A stretch of 64,000 bases of DNA from Neoceratodus forsteri. Its lineage: Eukaryota; Chordata; Ceratodontiformes; Ceratodontidae. This document shows, one piece after another, positions 56,766-64,000 of the stretch. Each line of letters opens with the position of its first letter. Positions within the stretch are counted from its first letter, which is position 1. Under the pieces are notes generated by a model that had not been told where the DNA came from, did not search any database, and saw nothing but the letters and a program-made list of their open reading frames with translations. Made by a program: the position numbers and the translations under genes. The stretch spans positions 166,040,501 through 166,104,500 of the forward strand of contig CM028131.1 of the NCBI GenBank assembly GCA_016271365.2, given 5' to 3'.

Positions 56766-56989
56766 TATTACATCTCTTAGCAGTACAACTGAGGTGGCTA
56801 TTGTATTGTCAGGCTTCTTTAGTGAGTCAGTATTAGAGGAATCCCTCAGATGTTTACAGATCTCAAATGGATCCCCAATAGGAGATTTTTTATGCCATTA
56901 GAAAGGATAGCTTGTAGGGTTTTGGCTCTATTATATTGAAAAATCCTCATATTCTCTTTTAGTTTTGTAATTTGAACAGAATAATCGAG

Positions 56990-57952
56990 TCAAGAGGTAT
57001 AAGCTATTCTTGTAAGTCTCTGCAGTTGTTGTCTAAGGGCCAAATATTTTAAAAAATTATGATTTTTCATTTGTACCCCTTGTTTCTTAAACCAATTATG
57101 TAAATCTGCCTTAGTCTCTATCCACCAATCTCCTAAATCAGAATACAGAAAGGCCACTGATAATCTAGCTTTTAAGATATATCTCACCCCAGATTGTATA
57201 TAAGGTAACTCCAATGTGGAGTTATTAAGCTTCCACCTAACTTGTCTACACTCAGGGAAACCTGACAGCTGAAAATTACATAACAGAAGTGAATGATCTG
57301 AAAATTCACAAGGAATCATTTTGAAAGATGTAACTTGCATAGAAGGGGAGACTAGCATGTAATCGATCAAGGAAAAAAATGTTCCCTTTGTAAAAGAATA
57401 TCGAGGTCCTTGAGACAGAAAAGTATTGTAATTAAGTAAACCAGCTACTTTAATAATAATGTCTAATGCATTAGAATCACAATATATTTTCTTATTTTGT
57501 GGTGAGTCCCGGATTGTACAATTAAAATCCCCCCCCCCACATAACACCCTAACTGTTGTCACCAAAAAGGGTTGAATAGCTCTTAGACAGGTTACTCTAC
57601 CCGCTTTTGTTTGAGGGTTATAAATGTTGATAAAGCGATAACATGAGTCATGCCATTTCCCATCTACTATCAGTACTCTTCCAGGGATAAGATCAATTAA
57701 ATTATGCAACTTAAAGGAATATGAGGTAAACAAAATGCCTATGCCATCTGCTGTATCCATGCAAAAGGACCAAAAAGAAGGTCCCCAAACCCAATCCCGT
57801 TTGAAAGACGAAAGCTGATCTATAGAGTGCATCCATGTTTCCTGTAAGAAACACAGAGAAATATGTTGCTCATGTATATAATGAAAAAGGGCTTGCCTTT
57901 TGGCCGCATTTAGCAAACTATGGGTATTTAAAGAGCCCCAAACCAACCTCAT
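56990..57952 (-). CDS. Tx1 ORF2, endonuclease domain (open frame part 1)
   Basis: An uninterrupted frame of 320 codons, starting at the ATG at 57,952, which opens NTHSLLNAAKRQALFHYI-like sequence of the APE endonuclease. FLQETW (residues 35-40) carries the catalytic Glu, CGGGDFNCTIRDS (about 138-150) the Asp and Asn, and CEFSDHSLLLC (about 217-227) the catalytic Asp-His. All catalytic residues are present. APE-type endonuclease nicks the target to prime reverse transcription. It ends at a TGA, and the downstream RT resumes in another frame at 56,765, so the polyprotein is not continuous. Confidence 0.75.
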   Translation of the reverse strand: MRLVWGSLNTHSLLNAAKRQALFHYIHEQHISLCFLQETWMHSIDQLSSFKRDWVWGPSFWSFCMDTADGIGILFTSYSFKLHNLIDLIPGRVLIVDGKWHDSCYRFINIYNPQTKAGRVTCLRAIQPFLVTTVRVLCGGGDFNCTIRDSPQNKKIYCDSNALDIIIKVAGLLNYNTFLSQGPRYSFTKGTFFSLIDYMLVSPSMQVTSFKMIPCEFSDHSLLLCNFQLSGFPECRQVRWKLNNSTLELPYIQSGVRYILKARLSVAFLYSDLGDWWIETKADLHNWFKKQGVQMKNHNFLKYLALRQQLQRLTRIAYTS

Positions 57953-58139
57953 TCCTGTTTATAGTGAAGAAAACAGACCCTCTATTTTTTTCTCTTTTTC
58001 CTTTTCTTCTCTTTATAGTTATCCACTGGTTGTGATCGAGTGGAGAAAGAGGATTTTTGAGAATCTGAATCCCCCAAATCCATCTCCGTGTCCCCCCATG
58101 AATGTATTCGTCTGAACCAATTACTGTATCAATGTACCT

Positions 58140-58243
58140 GTTGTACCCTTTTGTACTCTCCCGGGTCATTCCTGAAAATAGGCATAAAACTTGTCTAGTG
58201 TACTTACCCGGTAAACAAAAACTAAATAAATAAATAAAAATAA
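58140..58243 (+). mobile_element. SINE-like 3' tail fragment inside the Tx1 LINE
   Basis: CCTGAAAATAGGCA, CTTGTCTAGTG, ACTTACCCGG and AAACAAAAACTAAATAAATA match the end of the SINE half at 61,000-61,078. It separates ORF1 and ORF2 and may have entered the LINE later, or the SINE and LINE may share the tail. Confidence 0.6.
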
Positions 58244-58249
58244 GGCAGC

Positions 58250-60840
58250 GTAAGAATTGCTTGTTTCTATCATAGACACTGGAGGAAGTGTTTTAGGATG
58301 TAAATTTCTAGAGGATCTATGTTTAGGCAAAGCTAACTCTGGACCCAACACTTTAGAGTCGTCTCCTGCAACCTCCGCAACCTCCTCAGTATAGCACACA
58401 GGAGGAAATTCCAAGGGGTCAGGAGGACCCATGCAAGACTTTTTGATTTCCACAGAGTCTGAAACAGTTACTTGCACAACTTTATCAGAATCCTTCAAGG
58501 ACTTGCTACTGGAAAGGACCGTGCCAGAAAACTCTGCTTCTTTTTTTTTGGAGGAGGGGGGTATAGGCCGAGGTGCAGGGGAAGGGGGGAGGGGGAGGAC
58601 CTGCAGCCTCCTGAGCCTTCTGAATGAGAAGATCTGAGTTTATGCAGGAAGTTTTGTTTTTGGCAGCCCAAGGGCATACCCGGAACATATGGCCTTGTTC
58701 TTCGCACAGATCACATCGAGACTGGTTATTACAATGCATTGTTAAATGCCCCACTTCCCCACAATTGTCACAACGTGGCTGATCACAAACACTGGAGAGA
58801 TGTGTCCTAGCCCCACATTTGTAACAAGCTCGAGGTTGTCCGCTGTAAAAACACACACCCCTATCCCTTCCAAGCAGAAAATAATTAGGAATATGCTCTA
58901 TCCCTGACTCAGATTGCCTCAATTTTAATTTTGTACTTCTAGCCCCCCGTCCAAAATTGTTCAGAATCTAAGATGGGTTCAGGGTCGCTCATAACCTCAC
59001 ATTTTTGAGACAGCCAGAAGGAAATGTCTTCCACATGGACCCCTTCATTCCTAAACATGACTGTAACATATTTTATTAAAGGTTTTGATAAAGGAATAAC
59101 CAGAAAAGGGGTCCATGTGGGAGAGAACTTTACCTGACCATATCTATCCCAAAATAAGTCCAAAGCATGCGGTGTCCGGATGCTTATATCAAAATTTTCC
59201 TCTCCAGAGATATTAATAAAGGCATAAACGTCATTAGGAGTGAAATGTAATGAATCTTTCAGCAGAGTTTTCCCCACATAGTGTCTGTCCAGTCTGACTT
59301 CCAAACCTCCTTTATAGTGCAGCCAAACAGCATTTCGTCAGGGCTCTGCTTCCCTCTTTGCATTTGAAAATAATTCTGACATCAGTGGCTCCTGTGGGGG
59401 AGGTTTTGATATCAAAGGGTCTTGTACAGAGAATAAAGGCTCCTGTGATGATTTTACTAGGTTCAAATGAGGAAAGGAGAGTAGGGAAGCTTGTTCCTCC
59501 GGCACCAAATTTGTCAGGGGAAGTGTGAAAACCTTGGCTACCATATTTTCCTCATTGGAGCTGTCCGACACATCTTTCTGCTGCACAGCTGGTTTCCACT
59601 CTGGAGAGTGTTGAGAGAGAGCCAAATCGACATCCCATGCCAGGTCAGGCTTCCAGTCACCTGTTAAAGCCTGCTTCCAGCCAGCCTCTCTAAGAGCTTT
59701 ACCCGGAGACCAGGATTCCCGAGGTCTATCCTCCTTAAGGCAAGGAGGTCCTGACCCCCCCGATTGTGTGGCATCAGGATTTGTTTGATGTGGAACAGTC
59801 TTATTGGGAAAGTAAAATTCAGTAACCACCTTTTGGGAGGTAGCTGAGGATTGATATATCACATCAGACTGAACTGGAGAATCTTCGTTAATAGTGGTTT
59901 TAAAAACAAACCCAGTCAATTTACTCAAAGGTGCAGACTCATTCTGTGTAAACGTGGTTATAGGCAACCCTTGATAAAGTGTATTTTGCCTTGCTTTCAA
60001 TAAACTTTTGTTTTGTAGTTTGTCCCATACTGTATCAGGCTGTAGGCACTCGCTTTGCTCCGCGATTTTACTGCCAGCCTGTATAGGAGCCAGAAATGCC
60101 TTCGTCATCCCGGGTGTAGAATCGAGGCTTTGCAGTATGTAACCGTGCCCTACGGGGCCTTCAGCACTTGTGGAAACTGCCGAATGTTTGACAGAACTAT
60201 CAGAGCAACTGTCAATGCTGGGTTTCAACTGTATAAGAGACACCGAGCAAGACTGTGCAGCTGCATACTGCTTCACGTTGCAAAACGGTAAGCGAGCTGC
60301 TTCCTTTTCTCCTGTTTCCACTGATATTGGTTTATAAATAATCAAAGGCACAGTACCTGCTTGCCACGAACTCTCATGTTCCATAGTCACAACGTTGATG
60401 TCACAAAGCTCCTTAGTGTGCGCGAGTCCCCTCACCCATAGATGCAAGCTGTATCAACTCTCCGCACCCCTCGGAACCCCCCGAGGGAGCTGGCTCAGCT
60501 GGGATTTCAGTAAAAGCAGCCACGCTGTTATCAAAGAGCGTTTTGTGATTTTTCTGGTGTGTGGTCATGTTTTCCTTACCCGGAACGGACTCTGTTCCTT
60601 TTTCATTAGATCCACAGTTGGGCGTTACGTTTTTAAACAGCCTTGAAGTTAAATCCTCCTGTTTCTTTGCCAACTCAAACGAGTCTTTCCAATGTACTGC
60701 TGCATCATGAAACTCCATGTCAGAGTCAATCTCTGCTGTATTAAGAAGAAAAGCCTCCTTATTGCCATTAGTGGGAGCAGAGGCCAGCTCTCCCACTTTG
60801 CAGGCGTCTTCCTCCTTGGTAGCCCACTCCGAGTGGCCAT
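58250..60840 (-). pseudogene. Tx1 ORF1 with three CCHC zinc knuckles, frameshifted
   Basis: ORF1 of Tx1-type LINEs is an RNA-binding protein that accompanies the element RNA. A likely start is the ATG at 60,840 (MATRSGLPRRK); the reading then shifts to 60,796-60,413 and to 60,447-59,338 (369 codons, Ser/Pro/Glu-rich). A next frame (59,304-58,939) has YVGKTLLKDSLHFTPNDVYA and LDLFWDRYGQVKF, of fold unknown to me. The frame 58,922-58,506 has the knuckles C33-C36-H41-C46, C51-C54-H59-C64 and C70-C73-H78-C83 (CX2CX4HX4C, all complete). The tail continues in 58,498-58,245. Shifts at about 60,440, 59,330, 58,925 and 58,500 disable it. Confidence 0.75.
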
Positions 60841-60881
60841 CTTGGCAATGGCCTGTCCCCTACTGGCAGCAATGCAGCAGC

Positions 60882-61082
60882 AGAGTAGGGAAATTTCCCC
60901 AGTGTCCTGGCCAAATTTCCCTCATTCACTAAAAATACCACCAACAGCTTCATCTGGTTTAAGGTCAGTTGGCATTCATCTGTATTCCCCCTCCCCCGGG
61001 TCGTGCCTGAAAATAGGCAGGATTTGTCTAGTGCACTTACCCGGTCAACAAAAGCTAAATAAATAAATAAAATAAATAAATT
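60882..61082 (+). mobile_element. tRNA-derived SINE, right half
   Basis: Continues the SINE broken at 54,370: AAATTTCCCCAGTGTCCTGG, CACTAAAAATACCACCAACA, CTGAAAATAGGCAGGATTTG and a CTAAATAAATAAATAAAATA tail. The order matches the intact 25.9-kb copy to about its middle; the 3' ends differ. Confidence 0.8.
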
Positions 61083-61124
61083 TAACTTTATAATTTTTCC
61101 CTGTTTTTTCCTTCCAGATCCCCA

Positions 61125-61478
61125 CCCCTGACTGGGTACACCAGAATTCAAGTGGTGTGGCTCAGCCTCTTCTAAATGACCACCACCCACTCCACCTCTT
61201 CTGCCAGCAAGCCTGAATCCTTGACCACTGAAAGCAGCTCCAGATATGGTCACTTCTTCAGCCAAGCACCGCTACCATTAGGCTCTTCTACAATTGCACC
61301 CTGGTTAGCTCCTTTATTGGGAACTCTGCCCTGAGTGGACCACCAACTGCTTGCAGCTCTGCCTGATTGGACCACACAACTGCACTAGCTCCATGGTCCC
61401 AAGCCTGACTTTCCTTCGCTCTGCAGCCACTTTCAGCTAATGCTTCCTGCACTACTTTTCTAACTGCACTTTTTGTCC
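61125..61478 (+). repeat. L2-type 5' leader repeat, copy 2
   Basis: Homologous to 53,301-53,655 in order and orientation, without the internal duplication. It lies upstream of an L2 endonuclease ORF, which suggests it is that LINE's 5' UTR. Confidence 0.65.
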
Positions 61479-61858
61479 CTCTGCCCCCCACCACAACTTT
61501 AAATATGCTTTGTTCCCACCTCCTCTTGGATACTGTCTCCACATTGGCTACAGTCCATCTGCCCAGCTTTAAAGGAGAACTCAGATCATAATCAGGACCA
61601 AACTAAAATGTTATCCACTTCAGGGACTAGGTGTAAAAATTGTCTACAGCATTATCTTGTTAATTGAGACCTTGCTGAAGGAAATGTGGTCTTCACTGTT
61701 CTTATGTATTCTGACAGGTCTTCTGCCTTATTCCCCAGCACCATGCATAGGTACTTACCCGTTGGTAATTTTCCCTCTTGCACAAATAACTCCCCACCTT
61801 TATGTTTATTTCACCAGACCACCCTATCCAGTTGTCTTGGTGAACTAGAACGCTAACA
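61479..61858 (+). other. Leader between the repeat and the L2 ORF
   Basis: No motif was recognised. It probably belongs to the L2 5' region. Confidence 0.4.
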
Positions 61859-62620
61859 GTGTTGCCTAACAGATGTTCTGTCCCTAGCACACACCCTCAG
61901 CCCTACCTATTCATGCTTATCTACCAGGTCAGAGTGCTTCTTCATGCATCCCTAGGCACTCTTGGTACACGCTTTAGTTACCCCTTGACTCGTTCACTAC
62001 CCTACAGAAAATGGATATGTGCACAGTCCTACAAACTGATGCTGAGTGCGTTTAAAAGGATTCTAGTTCTGCTATTGCTCTGCTCAGGCAGTGTCAAATT
62101 AAATCCAGGTTCCCCACTTCCAATCTCTGCTCCTCAGGACCAAGCAAATCTCAAAGGTCTAAGCATCCTTCACATAAATGCGTGCAGTCTCTTGAAAAAA
62201 TTAGATGCCATACGGACATGGATTACTCATGCAAAGCCAGATGTTCTGGTGGTCTTAGAGATGAGGCTGAAACCCTCCACTTTGGACATTGAGGTGAACA
62301 TTCCATCCTACAATATCTTTCAAAAGGATAGGCTGGCCAGAGGAGGCTGGGTTGCCATTTACATTCTGGACAAATTCACTGTTTCTATCTCCAGCTTCAC
62401 ATCTGTCCTGAAGGAGTTTGAAAGTCTAATGATCAAAGTCCAACTCTCCTCTTCCTTGTCCCTATACATAATAGGATGTTATAGGCCTCCCTCTGTAGGC
62501 CTACAATTGCTGAGCTACCTAACCAGCTCCTTGAGTGCAATATATTCTGAAGTCATAATTCTGGGAGACTTCAACCTGGACTGGATAAAACTTACTATCG
62601 TGTGGCTAGATACATTTTAA
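61859..62620 (+). pseudogene. L2 ORF2, endonuclease domain (truncated)
   Basis: An open frame of 253 codons. Near residue 76 is CSGSVKLNPGS (62,084-62,113), a degraded 2A-like motif, preceded by a hydrophobic Leu run (ILVLLLLCSG). The APE endonuclease then follows: LSILHINACSLLKKLDAI (about 99-116), PDVLVVLEMRLKPST, YNIFQKDRLARGGWVAIY, IIGCYRPPSV and VIILGDFNLDW (about 234-244). The Glu of ETW is kept as LEMRL, with Thr-Trp lost. It ends at a TAA right after GDFNLDW...WLDTF, where the rest of the endonuclease and all of the RT are missing. Confidence 0.75.
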
Positions 62621-62624
62621 AGGG

Positions 62625-63205
62625 AAATTATCGGACTCATCGTTGTTTACTGTTGAATAAAGTGAACTGGTTGCCTTTGGATGTAAATTATCAGTGCCAT
62701 TGGTTAACCTTAATTCATAAAATGAAATATTAATCGGTGAATCACCCAATTTCATTATTACTGTTTCCAGTGAAACATTACCCCAAAAGGTTATTAACTA
62801 GATCAGTTCATTTAAATAAAATAACTGTAGGAAAATTTCAAAATAAATATGGGGACTGGACCTTGAGATATCAAGCTGCTGGTTTTTGGAATCATCTCCC
62901 CATAGGTGTGAGGGAAATTACACCTCATTCTTCATTTATTCAAACCATAAAGGAGTTAAATATTCATATCTGTGAGTGTTGAATATCTTTAGTTGTATCT
63001 TGGAAATTGTTAAGATTTCCTTTTAGAATAATTTATAAGGATGTATTTTAGTTATATTGCGTTGTCTTCTGTATTCATTTGTGAGTCTTTAAATGTGGAA
63101 CTCTATTGTATGTATTTAGATAGCCAATTACACAGGTCTGTCTTGTAAACTGGATTATGTCCAAATGACATGTATTACCTGTATAAAAATAAAATTCTAC
63201 CTCTT
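62625..63205 (+). mobile_element. LINE (L2-like) 3' end, 5'-truncated
   Basis: LLLNKVNWLPLDVNYQCHWL (about 62,647-62,705) and, in the frame 62,737-62,982, NKYGDWTLRYQAAGFWNHLP followed by SSFIQTIKELNIHIC are the C-terminal blocks of L2/CR1-group RTs (AAxxWNxLP...FKxxLK). A 3' UTR with AATAAAATT follows to about 63,205. It joins the L2 endonuclease fragment directly; whether both come from one internally deleted L2 or from two insertions is open. Confidence 0.65.
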
Positions 63206-63282
63206 TTTTCTGAAACCTGTAAGGAGTCTTTTTGTTGAGCCTGTAAAATCAATTGCTCATGTGATATGCTTTCCCCCTTGTG

Positions 63283-63718
63283 TCAGCGTGGCTCAGTTGG
63301 TAGCACATCTGCCACTGGACCAGAAGGTTGTGGGTTCTCGTCCCACACTGGGATTGGACTTGCACCTAAAAATCGCTGGCATACGAGTGCAGTATTGGGG
63401 GGTGCTGTACTGCTGGGGTGTGCCGTCCTTTGGATGAGACGTTAAACTGAGGTCCCTTCTGCCCATTCTGGTGGTGTCCAGGTGGAAGTAAAAGAACCCA
63501 GGGCACTCTTTGCAAAGAGTAGGGAACATTTCCAGTGTCCTGGCCAACATTCCCCTTCCCATAAAACCGGTTCATGCAATTATCCAGGTTGTGTGTGGGT
63601 GATGATGTGCAATATGGCTGCCACCACACATTCAATCACTTCACTACCAGTCTAGCATTGCTTGTAAAGCGCTTTGGATGTATGAAAAGCTCTATATAAA
63701 TGCTGATTCTTCTTCTTC
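63283..63718 (+). mobile_element. tRNA-derived SINE, apparently full length
   Basis: Head: A-box-like TGGCTCAGTTGGTAGCACAT (63,290-63,309) and B-box-like GGGTTCTCGTCCC (63,332-63,344). Body: TTGGATGAGACGTTAAACTG, AGGTGGAAGTAAAAGAACCC and CAGTGTCCTGGCCAACATTC. Tail: AAAGCGCTTTGGATGTATGA, TCTATATAAATGCTGATTC and a TTC/CTT microsatellite to about 63,718. Its body is related to the 54.1/60.9-kb SINE, but the 3' half differs, so it is another subfamily. Confidence 0.8.
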
Positions 63719-64000
63719 TTGTTATGGGAGGTCCATGGACATTTTGTGTATGCATGTCCCCTCCTTTCACATAAATTACATTTAAAACAATTCTTGCAAT
63801 CTGTAGATGAAAGCCCATACTCAAAACATTTGTTACACTTAACGCTATCACATGCATTACTTAAATGCCCCAGAGCTCCACATTTAAAACATGTTTTCCA
63901 TTGACCTATATAAAATAATGATCCCTGATACTTGCCCAGAAAAAAGCTCCCTGGGAGATGGAGCACCCCCATGTCTTTTTGTTTTAACTTGACTTGTACT
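63719..64000 (-). pseudogene. Second Tx1-type ORF1, zinc-knuckle part, cut by SINE and window end
   Basis: Minus-strand frame 63,972-63,652 has C28-C31-H36-C41 (CFKCGALGHLSNAC), a second knuckle with Leu where His should be (CNKCFEYGLSSTDC), and C65-C68-H73-C78 (CNLCERRGHAYTKC), followed by PWTSHNKKKKN. The spacing matches the Tx1 ORF1 at 58,506-58,922. It runs off the window at 64,000, and its C-terminal side meets the SINE tail at about 63,719. Confidence 0.65.

Larger units (their letters stand above)
54371..60881 (-). mobile_element. Tx1-clade (L1 group) LINE, nearly full length, inside SINE
   Basis: A minus-strand LINE of about 6.5 kb with ORF1 (60,840-58,250), ORF2 (57,952-54,559) and a short 3' UTR (54,558-54,371). 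Direct repeats AGAGTAAGG (54,362-54,370) and AGAGTAGGG (60,882-60,890) flank it, consistent with a 9-bp target duplication within the SINE. Three CCHC knuckles in ORF1 and an L1-like RT in ORF2 point to the Tx1 clade. A piece of SINE-like 3' tail (58,140-58,243) lies between the ORFs. ORF2 is close to open, so this is younger than most elements here. Confidence 0.8.

Noticed and set aside
63283..63360. Possible tRNA gene
   Set aside because: It has A- and B-box-like sequences but no cloverleaf with a credible anticodon arm, and it continues into a SINE body and tail.
1..64000. CRISPR-like or bacterial features
   Set aside because: The repeats are tandem or palindromic without unique spacers of constant length, and all coding similarity is to eukaryotic transposable elements.

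Overview
This 64 kb window looks like non-genic chromosome from a vertebrate with a large, repeat-rich genome. I could not find one credible host gene, tRNA, rRNA or CRISPR array. What I can read is a pile of transposable elements of vertebrate type: DIRS, Penelope-like (PLE), CR1, L2 and Tx1 LINEs, a Gypsy element of Gmr1 type with a SCAN-like gag, tRNA-derived SINEs, and several palindromic (foldback) elements. That mix fits an amphibian, lungfish, coelacanth, turtle or cartilaginous fish. The sequence alone does not let me choose between them. Nearly every coding region carries frameshifts and stops, so the elements are old.

Layout. 1-3,380: a DIRS retrotransposon on the minus strand (gag, RT, RNase H; the recombinase end would lie beyond base 1). 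3,380-9,240: non-coding, with a 110-bp tandem array (4,291-4,870) and a G-rich stretch (5,780-6,030). 9,240-18,000: CR1 fragments (RT scrap at 9,243, antisense copies at 10,155-12,000 and 14,385-15,260, an endonuclease piece at 17,500-17,990). 19,060-20,300: a foldback element with a 60-bp minisatellite in its arms. 21,350-23,000: several hairpin elements. 23,262-24,435: two CR1 pieces in opposite orientation. 25,930-26,240: a SINE. 28,413-33,573: three 360-bp tandem repeats followed by a CR1 with an esterase-like ORF1 and a decayed ORF2, which is itself interrupted by a hairpin element.

34,900-46,720: a Penelope-like element opened up by later insertions. Its N-terminal part (about 35,000-36,110), RT (39,600-40,460), GIY-YIG endonuclease (40,772-41,350) and 3' end (46,200-46,720) are separated by two copies of one unusual palindromic, satellite-carrying element (36,110-39,590 and 44,192-46,200), by an L2-like LINE on the minus strand (41,360-43,777) and by a DIRS-leader-like fragment (43,775-44,010). 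48,330-53,185: a Gmr1-like Gypsy element (gag, protease, integrase) split by a 5'-truncated L2 LINE.

53,190-64,000: two copies of an L2-type 5' leader flank a tRNA-derived SINE that is split in half by a nearly complete Tx1-clade LINE (54,371-60,881, minus strand). A decayed L2 endonuclease ORF with a 2A-like remnant follows (61,860-62,620), then a second LINE 3' end (62,625-63,200), another SINE (63,283-63,718) and, at the window edge, the zinc-knuckle part of a second Tx1 ORF1.

The genes do not work together as a host pathway. They are layers of parasites, and the nesting gives their relative ages. The least familiar objects are the two palindromic satellite-bearing elements inside the Penelope element.
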